Part shown: one piece after another, positions 1-12,200 of the stretch
Position numbering within the stretch: the first letter of the stretch is position 1
How the letters are laid out: each line of letters opens with the position of its first letter
NCBI GenBank assembly: GCA_013339895.1
Contig: JABACO010000023.1
Location: forward strand, 2,044,444 to 2,108,443
From: Ephydatia muelleri
Taxonomy: Eukaryota > Porifera > Demospongiae > Spongillida > Spongillidae
Direction of reading: 5' to 3'
Length of the DNA stretch: 64,000 bases
Position numbers and translations under genes: made by a program
Notes under the pieces: model-generated
What the model was told of the DNA's origin: nothing
Databases searched by the model: none
The model's input: the letters and a program-made list of their open reading frames with translations, nothing else

Positions 1-3000
1 GAAGACCTGTTGTGTGAGGGAGGGAGGGAGGAGAGGGAGGAGGGAGGAAGGGAGGGAGGGAGGAGGGAGAGAGTAACAGGAACAAATAAACAGTGTGATG
101 CTGCTGATGACGACAAAGGTGTGAGGTGGTTGTGGTGATACAGGATTCACCTTGTACAGTTCAGGAGTATCAAACTTCCTCCAGCAATACGCACACAGTG
201 CCAAATGTAACATGGTTGGATGATGTCGAGTGCCAAGACTATACAGCCCCTGACATGTCTGAGGTGTTCAGAAGAATGACGCACCCTTGTGTATTGCGAC
301 AAAAGGTCTCCGCCATTCCACTTACAGTGACAAAGATTCTCCACCATTCATCCATCCGCAAGATGTTCTCCTGCTCTTGGTAAGCCCCAGCAAACTCATC
401 TCGCATTTCTCTCAGTCTTGCATTCCTCTTCCTGGGCCCAAGGTGCATAATCACTGGAGGGAAGGCCACACATAGTAAGCACAATTGTATACCATGGCAT
501 AGACACAGGTGGGAGAGGGAAAAAAGGGGGTGGGGGTGGGGTGAGGGGTGGGAAGGGATGTGGCAATCATATAAATGACAAAGAACAGGACCTCAGGATA
601 TGTGGCAGGTGGGCATTAAATGGGGACCATACCACCTGATGGTATGCGGCAGGGGCTGGGGTTACCTCTCAGATCAGTGCGATTGTAGGAGTCTCTAAAA
701 AGAAAGGCCAGCAGCTGTGTTCCAACAGCACAGTACTCCTCCACTCTCCCCTCATTCACTAGGAGGGTGTACTTGTGAACCAGCACACGTATGTCCTGAG
801 GTGTTGGAAGAAGGGGAGGGAGAATGGAGCAAGTGTAGAAGCATGAGGAGTGGATTGAGGTGGGTGATGACAACGCTAACTCTAACCAGTTAACCATTAA
901 CTGTCAGTCTGTCGTTTGAGTACAACCAACAATACTTTGAAAATATTGGTTAACGAAATCCAAGGCTTTCAACAGAAATGACTCAGTCTACAACCTTATG
1001 CATGCATTGTGTGAAAGGTTTTGAATATTCAAATAGTTCCACAAAAGATCGCCGTTTTGTGAAATAGGTGTACTCAAAAAGCAGCAAATGAAGCGCACAT
1101 TTTTGAAATGGCGGTTCAAAAAAAGGTCATCCCCTAGTCTGACTCACAACCCTCTTCCAGACACCACAACGTGAGTGAACGCCAAGGCAGATATATGCAA
1201 ATTTATCAAAGTATGCAATTTTTGCCTGAACATTGTCCCGTAGTTGTGGAAACATCTGGGTATGTCTCCAAACCAATACATCTGGCAGACACTCTAATTA
1301 ATTAAAAGTGATGCTTAATGACAACAAATTTAAAATCAACAGCATGAATTAAATATCAATAAAATGGTAATTTGAGCAAACGAATCAAATTGAAACAATT
1401 TCACCATAAGCTATTGCAATAGTAAACCAGATATGGTATGAATTCGAACTATCTAAAAATAATAATTAAAATTTAAGCATTAATAATAACTCATCAAGGA
1501 AAAATAACTACTGTTTACTACCAATAGTCTTGAATATTTGGTCACGAATTCATGTAATTTGACATATCCTTGATGTAAGTGAATTATTATCACAATAAAA
1601 ATCCCTAAACCATAGTTGGTAAAATAAATAGGCAAGCTCACTTAATTTTAATACTGGGGAGTTATAAAGCATTGTGCCCACACAACGTGCAAACATACTC
1701 ACTGAAAACTGAGGTTGGGATGGGGGTACAAACACCCCTCCTTCTCCTCCCACTCTCGTATCTGCCTCACCCCCCCCCTTCCCCCCCTCCCCCTCCTCCT
1801 CCTCCTCCTGCTCGGTAGCGGGCACATCCAGGAGTGCCAGGGCGTCCTCCGTCAGTCCCATCTGACTGTACAGTGTGGCCAGGGTCAGCCTGGTGTCTGT
1901 GTGACGAGGGGCGAGGGCCAGGACACGGTGGTAGGACAGAGCGGCCGCCTCCATGTCGTGCAACATGTGGTGGCACTCGGCGTGCTTAAGCCACACCCCT
2001 GCCTGGTTGAACTTGTCGGTACGCACGAGGGAGGAAAGGAGGGGGAGGGCCTTGCTGTAGTTGCCAACGTCCATGTAGGCCTCGGCCACCTCAAACATGA
2101 GGTCACCACACTGGTCAGGTTTAGAGTAGATCGGCTGGAGCAGGCTCTGGGTGTGGAAGGGAGGGGGCAAAGGGTGGAGTGCATGTAGTGTCATGGGAGT
2201 GTGTGGGCCATGCGTGTTTGTGTGTGCGTGTATGTGTGTAGACCATATGTGTGTGTGTGTGTGTATGTGTGTGTGTGTGCCATTATGTTGTGTGTGGGGG
2301 TAATGTGTGTGTATGTGCGTGTGTGTGGGCCATGTGTGTGTGTGTGTGTGTGTTATGTGTGAGTAGTAAATGGGGAGGCAAATGGCAAATGCAGAAAACA
2401 CAAACAAAAACAGACATGGGACCAGTGTCTAAAATGGTACACAACTGCACACACAGCCTGAACACAACATAGGAGATCGCAGATGCTTATATGTAACACA
2501 GGGGCTAAATTTAGCAGCCACTATAATTAGCACCAGACTTAATATGTGCCTCATGAATGTAGGCATCTGTACCTTCATGTTCCCTCATGTCCAACTCTAG
2601 CCTGCATGCAATCCATTAACTATTTGCCTGCAATTGATCAACCCTCTCAGTGCATAGCGATTCAATCAGTGCAAGGATGTGGGCTATGTCAGGTGTGTGT
2701 TGGGTGTCTTAAAGGTAGCAGATCCGACACAGTAAACAACATTCCAAATAAACAAATGAATTAACTATTAACCACACCCAATGGGTAACACATAAATTCA
2801 TTACTCGAGATTAGTCGGGACCTTTTGCAATTACTAGCTTGCTTTTGAGCACTGCATTTGATAGCATTCTATAAAATTTGGTCACATGGTATGCAGTGTC
2901 TCACTTACACTGTGATAGATCTCGGTAAAATTGTAATGGCTAATAACTAAAGTGCAAATTAATCCAGAACACTGAATCTGCTTCTGTTCACACAAATCTG

Positions 3001-5881
3001 GCATGTGGACACAAACCCACCCACACACCCACACACACAAACCCACCCACACACCCACACACACACCCCACACACACACCTCAGGTGGCTCCTGCTCAGT
3101 GTGGATGAGACACACAGCCAGCTTTCCCCTCAAGTCCACAGGAAGGTCTTCCGGTACGGTGAGTGTCACCCCGTCTCCCTCACCCCCCTCCCCCTGGTGC
3201 GATGACTCCACCCCCCGGGGGATGTCGTCCACCTCATCAGCCATGGACAGCCGCAGAGCTGTCGTCAATGGCAACGACTCAAAATCTGTGCTAACTGGTG
3301 GACAAGGCTCAGAAAGCATGTTGTAATATCCCATGATGAGCTGTGTCAGGTTTTGTAGGTGGGGGTGGGGTGTGGAGTGGTGGGTATATGAGAGAATCCT
3401 TTGGAAGCAGTATTAGGGTAACACACCTGGCATCCTTCCTGATACTGCTTGGCGTGGATGTACAGTTCCGAGAGTATGTTGACTGCTTCCTCGTCAGTGT
3501 CGGAAGGATACAGGCTGTAGGCACGCACCAGTGTCTCTGTGGCCTTGTCCGTCTGTTCGGTGTCATGGTACAACTAACGCAGGGGGGAGGAGGAGGGATG
3601 GAGCTATACACTGGGCTGCGAGAGGAATTAACCCCTTACCTACCCTTGCCATCTGTTTGGAACATTCCACGTAGTCACGCCCTGGTGTGCTTGGAAGGAT
3701 CTGCAAATGCAGCAAGTTGTGGTCACGATTCTTTTAAACAATGCAAAAATGAAAAATGTCTACAACACTTTACTAAAGAGCAAGTATTGAATATATGCTC
3801 AATGTTCTCCTGTAAACACAGGTGTATAAATCCGTTGAAAAAAACTCCAACTATTTGTTTTCTATATGGCAATATTTTAAGATTGAACAGATTTTATTAG
3901 AAAACTGTGCAGTTGCCACTGAAATTGTAGCCACACCACAAAATATTGTATTTAATGATGCAATGCGATTATTGCAGAAGCCTACCCCCCTCCATCCCTC
4001 ACCGTAAGAACATGTTGTGATTATTGCAGAAGCCTACCCCCCTCCCTCCCTCACCGTAAGAACATGTTGCGATTATTGCAGAAGCCTACCCCCCCCCCTC
4101 CCTCCTCACCGTAAGAACATGTTGCGATTATTGCAGAAGCCTACCCCCCTCCCTCCCTCACCGTAAGAACATGTTCATAAGTTTCAAGAGCTTTCTTTGA
4201 CTCTTTTATTTCACTGTACAGATTGGCTTGTTGCCAGTGGAGATGAACATTCTTTGGTTCAAGACGACAAGCTGGGAACAGAGGGTTAAAGAAAAAAAGA
4301 AAGGAACACTGTTGTCCCCCCCATAGTCTAAATGGCATTCTGCTCTTACATACCTTTGAAGAGGAACCATCCAATGGCCACGCCTCCTTCCCCACTAGAC
4401 TGCCTACCAGAGGCACCATCCAATGGCCACGCCTTCTTCCCCCTAGACTGCCTACCTACCCTTGGAGAGGCACCATCCAATGGCCACGCCTCCTTCCCCC
4501 TAGACTGCCTACCTACCTACCCTTGGAGAGGCACCATCCAATGGCCACGCCTCCTTCCCCCTAGACTGCCTACCTACCCTTGGAGAGGCACCATCCAATG
4601 GCCACGCCTCCTTCCCCCTAGACTGCCTACCTACCCTTGGAGAGGCACCATCCAATGGCCACGCCTCCTTCCCCCTAGACTGCCTACCTACCTACCCTTG
4701 GAGAGGCACCATCCAATGGCCACGCCTCCTTCCCCCTAGACTGCCTACCTACCCTTGGAGAAGCACCATCCAATGGCCACGCCTCCTTCCCCCTAGACTG
4801 CCTACCTACTCTTGGAGAAGCACCATCCAATGGCCACACCTCCTTCCCCCTAGACTGCCTACCTACCCTTGGAGAGGCACTGTACAGCCAGTGTAGGGTC
4901 TTGCAGCTGGATCGCGAGATCTCCTGCCTTCAGCCACAAGTCGCTGTCCGAGCGCTTCAGGTGGGCCAGTATCAGCAGTATCTAGGGTACAAGAACGGCA
5001 ACATCCTCCAGGTCAAAAATAAAATAACATAAATAAAATAAACAAATAAACAATAAAAACCCAACTTGACTATAAAAATCAAGTTTCTGACATTGATTTA
5101 TACATCATACAATTACACACAGAAAGATCAGTAGTCCATTGCATCGACCTGCATGTCTGCCACCTGCAAGGATCTTGCAAGGATAGCCCTGGCGTTTGCT
5201 CTCACAAGCACAATGCTCAGTCTGCCATATAGATCCCCCAAGGCTTGGGATTTGTCAATAAAAAAATAAAAAACAAAACAAAAAAAATATTTACCTGCAA
5301 AAGTTTGTGCTTGTCTTCAGTGTCCTCGTATACAGTAGCCAGGACGTAGTAGGGCTCAGATGCGTGTGGGGCTTTGGGCGGGATGAGTTGAATACTGTAA
5401 AACGAGCACACGTGTAGACCACACGACGTTTCCGGTTACCCTGTCTGATAACTTCTTTGCAGAGGACGACGGCACCAGAGCTGTCTCCGCGAGCTAGTCG
5501 CAGGTTGGCGTTCCCCATCACCGAATGCAGATGAGTCGGTAGAAGACTCTTGCGTCGTGGAGCCTAAACGGTACGTGCATGGAAGAGGAGGGTAGCGACG
5601 TGAGTGAACTGGTGTAGCCTTTTTGGTCCTGCGAGATTTCGCAGAACACAGAGTCCATTTGCCAGGTGGAGTGATTAAAAGAATGTACGTATATGGATAA
5701 CCTTGATTCCAGATGTCAGCAAACGCTTTCGTTGTCGGCTGTAGTCTATGTCCAGCTCTGAGAAGAACTGGTCCACCTGGACGGCCATGTCGCCCTTGTC
5801 TTCACCATTTTCATCTCCATCGTCAGACTCTTCAGACAAGTTTTCATCCGCTTTCTCACCACGTGACAAGAACTCCTCCAT
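1..5881 (-). CDS. GTF3C3: General transcription factor IIIC subunit 3 (TFIIIC102/Tfc4-like), 5' part
   Basis: This is a TPR-repeat subunit of TFIIIC, the nuclear factor that binds the internal promoters of tRNA genes and recruits TFIIIB for RNA polymerase III. Exons on the minus strand with consistent phases are 5881-5702, 5563-5440, 5371-5295, 4981-4867, 4271-4162, 3700-3644, 3573-3427, 3340-3080, 2146-1703, 795-666 and 453-326, about 591 codons. The start begins MEEFLSRGEK and is followed by an acidic stretch. Recognisable family segments are MGNANLRLARGD, EPYYVLATVYEDTED, LSKACRLEPKNV, AEAYMDVGNYSKALPLLSSL and DEWWRIFVTV, in the same order as in the vertebrate protein. A Glu/Gly-rich insert lies near 1740-1815. 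The first donor (GTTATC) is weak. The C-terminal half is not recognised in 1-325 and probably lies beyond the left edge. Two of its introns carry the donor-copy minisatellites described separately. Confidence 0.9.
796..1702. other. GTF3C3 intron, AT-rich
   Basis: This 907 bp intron lies between the exons at 2146-1703 and 795-666. It is AT-rich from about 900 to 1650. No coding similarity, RNA gene or repeat of note was seen. Confidence 0.6.
2205..2360. repeat. TG-rich microsatellite in GTF3C3 intron
   Basis: Imperfect TG runs are interrupted by ATG and GGGCCATG. They lie in the intron between exons 3340-3080 and 2146-1703. The apparent His/Thr-rich ORF on the minus strand is only the translated repeat. 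Confidence 0.85.
3003..3080. repeat. CA/CCCA-rich repeat beside an exon end
   Basis: Repeats of ACACCCACC and CACA run directly up to the GTF3C3 donor. On the minus strand the donor GTGTGTGTG is part of the repeat. Confidence 0.8.
3964..4175. repeat. 54-bp minisatellite carrying copies of an exon end and 5' splice site
   Basis: There are about four units of roughly 54 bp. On the minus strand each unit contains ACATGTTCTTACG followed by GTGAGG. This is the last 13 nt of the GTF3C3 exon 4271-4162 plus its donor. The copy nearest the exon is the real junction. The other three, near 4108, 4053 and 4000, lie downstream in the intron. Confidence 0.9.
4363..4880. repeat. 57-61-bp minisatellite carrying copies of an exon end and 5' splice site
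   Basis: There are about nine units of 57 or 61 bp. On the minus strand they contain GTGCCTCTCCAAGG followed by GTAGGTAGG, the end of the GTF3C3 exon 4981-4867 and its donor. Some units carry an extra TACC. The plus-strand ORF across it is only the repeat translated. Confidence 0.9.
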
Positions 5882-6205
5882 TTATTTAACTTTAGTTAAT
5901 AAATCAACGAATCATCCATCACGTGCGTTAGGAGGGCGCGGGTTTAGTTTGTGAATACAGTTTCGAGCCGCGCCTTTCACGACGATCAACTGCAATAGAA
6001 CCAGCGCGGAAAAAATAAAGGTAAGCTCTTTTAAATCCGTACGCAGAGATGGACTGCAGAAACTAAAAGATACTGCTTTGATGCTCGCCTTGTCATGCAT
6101 GGGTTTTGCACAAAGGGCCAAGGGGGCGTATCTCGGTATCTCGAGAAGCGCGCCAACGTTCAATGTTAATACGTTCTCTCCTTCCACTTATTATCTGAGT
6201 CAGAT
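5882..6205. promoter_or_regulatory. Divergent intergenic region, GTF3C3 / giant cadherin
   Basis: The 324 bp between the two start codons must hold both 5' UTRs and promoters. It is moderately GC-rich with several CG dinucleotides. I see no TATA box. A shared promoter is inferred from spacing only. Confidence 0.5.
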
Positions 6206-9200
6206 ATGAGACGCGTGCTCTGGGTGAGCGCGTGCGCTCTGGTTGCTCTGCTTCTATGCGGCAGCGGCAGTGGTGAGTTTTGCTTGCCGCTGAATCTTGT
6301 CCGATTGACGCAAATTCTTTTGCAGGGACCGTAACTTTGCTAATGGACCCCTACATCACTGTCAACTATAATAGTTGGTACAACCAGACGTTAAATGTAA
6401 GCATCGTGCAAGTTATGCAATTATTTCACTGACGCCGGCACTCATAATGCACACACACCTCGCATCTCTCTCTTCCTTCACACGGTGCGCACACACAAAC
6501 TCATGCATATTTAACAAAATAAAGGTCACGACTGATCAAGCTAACAAAACAATCGTATTCGAGCTGTCGTATTTCGGTGAGTGCATGGTCAACGTTGCAC
6601 ACGGGTAGTAACTGTAAGGAGTTGTTTCGCTCCTATTTCAGAGCCGTCCTACCTAAATATCATTCAAGTAGTCGGCAATGTGTTGTACATTCCTCCCTAC
6701 TCAACATTAGATGGCACGGGATATTTCACGGTAAGTGTACAAGTAATGTCTGGCAGTAAGCCGTGGTAATTTAATGATATCCAACGTACATATAGCTGAC
6801 TGCTACCGACAGCAGCAGCAGTACGGATTTCACTTTTCAGCTAACGGTGACGGCTTCCAGCATCATGATTCCACCGATAAGGTTCTCTTCGCTCGAGTAC
6901 AATATTAGCGTAAGCGAAGCAATCCCCATCGGAAACACCATTCAACGCCTGGGTGTGGTGTTCAATGCAAGTAAGCATAGTCTGTATGCATGTGTTGTGC
7001 ATGTTTCAAAGGGTACGACCATGTCGCTATAGTTCAGTTCTATCCATGCAGTATTATCTCCTGTTCAATTTATTTATGTTCCTTTTTGTGCCCATTTTCG
7101 CCCGTTCAGGCTATGTCTGTAGCATTACTGCTGTAATTGCTCCTTTGTTGGCACCTTCGGGAGCAGCCGCAACCGAAGTGTTTGGCTTTCAGATGCACAA
7201 CGACTACCTCCTGGTCATCGGAGCCTTGAAGCGCTCCATTGTCCCGGTCTACAAGTTCGTAGTGACAGCAACTGCCTCTACACCGGGCGGGGGGCAAGCG
7301 AGTGCGACCGTGACGGTGACCATTATGAACGCTTACGCTCCAGTGATAAGCGCACCGTAAGTAGCATACATGGTACTGCATGCCATGCCATAGCTTCCAT
7401 AAGGTCGGAGAGACTCCTAGTACGTGCCGCACCACTCAAGTGTGTGGAAAGATATATAGGTCCACTAAAAACGTAAAAAGGAAGTGCACTACAGATAAAA
7501 AGCTCTTGATCTTGTCAAAGTTGGTTGTGGCCCCGATCCCGGTACCCCCCTCCCCCCCCCTCCCCTCCTCCCCCCCTCCCCCCCTCCCCCCTCCCCCCCT
7601 CCCCCCTCCCCCCTCCCCCCTCCCCCCCTCCCCCACTCCAGTTTAACAAATGCGACGTCCAATAATTCCGTTGCTAGCAATTTTAAATTGCTCCTTACAG
7701 TGATTACGTAACGATCCGTACCGATGCTCCTCTCGGCACTGTTCTTTTCACCGTGAGTGTGACGACACGTGATCAACCCACCGACCTGACGTTCAGCTTG
7801 CTCAGCAACGCCACGTTCCCGTTCGCCATCGACACTGCTTCGGGCAGCGTCAACGTATCGAAAGCGCTAGCAGTGAACACCTACCCGGTCATAGCCATCG
7901 CGTACGACCACGGCGTCCCACCATTCAGCTCCAACAATGTGACCGTGATCGTCAACGTTCTTCTTGAAAACGCGGCCCCTAAATTCATCGGCTTGCCGTA
8001 TTTCGTGTCGCTCAACGAGAAGGTGGTTCCCCCCTACCCCGTCTTCAATTTCACTGTGGCCGACACCGGAGGAGACACCTTGGAAGGCGTAGATAACGTC
8101 ACCCTCTTTCTCCCTGCCAACTACTCAGACTACTTCAGCCTCAAGACCACTCTGAATTACACCACAGGACTCACAGTTGCCCAGTTGTATCAGCTTAAGC
8201 CCCTGGTCTACAAGCAGACACGCAACCTCACCTTGACTGTCACTGCATACGACCTCAACACCACAACAGCCAAAACCAACAGCACCACCATATCGGTGCT
8301 TGTGATAAATGCAAATCCCAATGGCCCTGCATTTATTGGCCAACCCTACATAGTGTCAATCCCAGAGGGTCCCTACAGCACCAGCTTGGACTTCTTCCAA
8401 GTCAATACCACAGACATAGATGGAAACTACCCCCTTGTTTTTTCGCTGGTTAACACGTTTGAGGGAATATTTCAGATAGACACCTCGTCGGGAAGCGTGA
8501 GCGTAGTGAAAGCATTGTTGAGAAGCAACAGCTCATTCTATCAGCTGATCGTTGTTGCCACGGATACAAATGGGACGGGAGCATCTAGCACGGCCAGCAT
8601 TAACGTCACAGTACTGCAGTCCTACACATACAGTCCTGTCTTCAAAACCCCTGTCCCACCCACCAACCTGACGTTGTGGGACTCTACACCGACTGGCTAC
8701 ATCCTGTTCAACTTCACAGTGACAGACCAGAGTCCAGGGGCAGCTCTCACAGTGCAGCTGGTGCCCGGCAACACGGTGTTTGGCGTCGTCACCCAGCAAC
8801 AGCAGAACGGATCGTTGGCAGGGTCCCTTGTGGTAAACAAGGCACTAAGCTGGCAGGTTCGTCCCGATACTGGTATCATGTACAGTACTCAAAGCCTTAC
8901 ACAGTTAATATGCATAAAACTAATTTCATCCCCTATAGAACCAGAACGCAAGTGACCTGACAGTGACACTGGTTGCCTCTGACAACGGAACTGTACCAAA
9001 AACCACATCCATTTCCTTCTTCCTCGCCCTTGCATATGCGAACAAATATCCCCCTCAATTCACTGGTTTGCCGTATCAAACGACTGTCCTTTTTCAGACT
9101 GCCGTTGGTATGTTGTGCAGGAGACCTGCATCTCAATGAGGCAATAGTGATGTGCTGTTCTCTTCATGTTCAGGCACACCACTACTCCAAGTGACAGCTA

Positions 9201-12200
9201 CAGACAGTGACCCTGTGAACAATGCTGTGACGTACTCCATATACTACGCTAACTTCAACTTCTCCATTGACTCGGACGGCACTATCCGTAACCTCCAGGC
9301 CTTCCCTATAAGTGATGCCATAAAGGTGAGCAGAGCACAATAAACATTAGCCGTTGTTGCCATACCAACATTTGATCAACACATGAATTATCCTTCTGAT
9401 AACATTCACTGCTTGTTTCTTCCTCCTTTACATGCAGAACGTCACATACATACTGACAGTAGTGGCAACAGACTCAGGGAAACCTGAGCCATTCTCAACA
9501 TTGACGAATGTGACCATAGTGGCGATTCAGCCAAATAACTTCTTTAATCCAATGCTGAACCAGACAGCATACACGGCAAGCATCGAGAAGGGAAATGCAG
9601 TCGGAGCAGTAGTGTTGGCCTTCTCTGTGAGCGACGCAGACACTCCAGGACCTGCCTCGCAAGTGATGAGCGTCACTCTGCTTGGGGCAGATGCACAGTA
9701 CTTCACTTGCAATCTGACAGGCACCAACACGGGAGTTGTTATTGCAACGTACGTAATCATTGAGGGCGTGTTGATGTGAATCACATTTACTCTCCCTCTG
9801 TCCTGTGTGCATTCCATTACATTCCTCCTCTGCTATTATTATTTTGTCACCCGACCCCTTTCTTCATATACAAAATGTTCTCTCCCTTTGCTTGCTATGT
9901 CTCCAATTTCCTTTCTTCTACATCACCCTCTTCTCTCTCCTGTGTGTCCACCTGTGTGATCTTGTCTTTGCCACACAATTGTTCCATCTTTAATTAGTAT
10001 TCTCTCTTTTCCCCTATATAATTGCATCCCCAGGACAAGTTTCAACTACATAGATCGTCAAGTGTATTCAGATATCTACATTTATGTGATAGACGGAGGG
10101 ACACCTCCTCGCTCCAGCTTGGTCAGTAGGATCACCGTAACAATCATCAACATCAATGCCTTCCCACCAGTCTTTGATTCACGTCTATACAGTGAGTTGG
10201 ACGGGACAACCCATGTGACTGTCACCATGCGATCATTCACAACCCATGTGACTGTCACCATGTGATCATTCACAACCCATGTGACTGTCACCATGTGATC
10301 ATTCACAAGGAGAGGATGTTATAAACATGTTTCCACTAATTTTCTGCATCGCCATGGATGCAGTGCTTGATTCATAGGACGGGATGTGCTTAGATATTAC
10401 AAAATGTTGTAGCGTGAGCCCAACTATCTTTGCCCTTCAGATTTCACTGTACTGGAGTCACAGCCAACCTTCAAAGTGTTTGGCTCTGTCAGTGCCACTG
10501 ACCCTGACTACAATGGGATTGACAGTGTTCATTTTGGCATTAGTGGATATTACATCATTCCTGACAACAAGACACTCAATGTATACCCAAACGGAAGTCT
10601 CGTTCTGGTGCAGCAGGTGGACTATGAAATACGGTTAGTCTGTTGTAACGCGTAACTCACACTCTTTGCTTTATAACTGCTCTCTTTTTAACTGCACAAC
10701 ACATGCGACAACAAATAAACATGCACATTCTATACACACAGCAAATTCTACAACTTTACAGTGCTGGCTGTGGATAAGCCAGACACCCACCTCACACAAC
10801 GCACTGCAAGCGCCACCATTTACGTCAACGTGCTGAAATTTCACACCAACCCACCGATATTTCTCAATCTCCCGTACTCGTTCAACATCACAGAGAACAC
10901 CACAACAGGCACATATGTGGGGCAAGTGGTGGCTGTAGATGGTTATGCTGGTTTGAGCTCAGAGGTAAACTATGACATCATTGTGCACGTGTTGCAACGA
11001 TAATGCAACACACAGGAGTAGAATTAAGGGATGAACTGTTATCATAACTTTAACCCAGTAACCAATTATCAATTATAAAGAATATATATATCCATTGCTT
11101 GCAGCACTGGTAGCAAGTCATTACATGCCATATAGCAGATTACAGTTTGGGTGGGACTCTTAGTTGAACTATCGAGTAAGATTGCACAACAGCTATAACA
11201 AATAGGCTTATTGTATGCTACTATATAGTTCCAGAGCCAAACACAAGCCTAGCATTTGATGCAATCCATGCAACAGTATATTTACTTGCCCTAGATGCCA
11301 TGAGATTCTGTAGTGACTAATTCAGAGTATGTGCTGCGGGTCCTTTAAGACACAACCTAATCAATTATATAAGTCGCCTCCTTATCAGAAAGTGCAGTGT
11401 TGATAATTTTTTTGATTGAAGCAAAAAAGCAATTTATATTGTTGAATTGCACTGAACTCAACCCAAAAACTTTTTCTTGGACAGGAGATGTCTGTTCTTT
11501 TCTGTAGATTTGAATCTCACTGTTATCAATACCAACACATGTCCTTTCCCAGGTGGCATACTCCTTGCAATCGGCCTACTTTAGCATCAACAGTTCTACC
11601 GGCGCAATATACTCTTCCCAGCCCCTCACATGGCAAGCTAACGCCTCCTCATACACACTTGTGGTCGTTGCCATGTACGCAGACACACCTAACTTTGTCA
11701 GCAACGCTAGTGTATCCATCAAGGTCCTAGACCTAAATGACAATCCCCCTGCGTTCCTCCCTTCTTCTCCTGCCGTACTTGTGCTGTACACCAATGCTCC
11801 ACAGTACCAGCTCATAGGGAACATCACTGCATACGACCTCGATGAAGTCGGGCCTAATTCTCTGATAGAGTACAGCATCATTGGAGGAGGCGGAGTTAAC
11901 TTCTTGATTGACAATGCCACTGGAAGCCTCTACGTCAACGTAACACCAACATTAACGACCCCTTATGTGGTATATAATGTTACAATAATGGCAAAGGACC
12001 ATGGCGTTCCCCCCATGAGTACATTGCAGACTGTGTCAATATATGTCATCAACGTCACTAGTTTTGTACCCTTCTTCACTAACGCAACCTACCAATTTCA
12101 GATAAAGCAGAAAAACTCTCAGGGCACCTTTGTTGGTCAGGTGATGGCCACAAGTTCACCAATCCCGGTCAACAAAACAATTGTCTACAGCATCAGTGGT

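Noticed and set aside
1-325. Further GTF3C3 exon in the ORFs at the left edge
   Set aside because: None of the frames resembles the expected next segment of the protein, so no exon was assigned.
4332-4739. 135-codon plus-strand ORF of repeated Pro/Trp-rich units
   Set aside because: It is translation of the 57-bp intronic minisatellite, antisense to GTF3C3.
9776-10000. Short plus-strand ORFs between cadherin exons 9438-9748 and 10034-10191
   Set aside because: They lie in an intron with clear donor GTACGT and acceptor CCCCAG and have no domain similarity.
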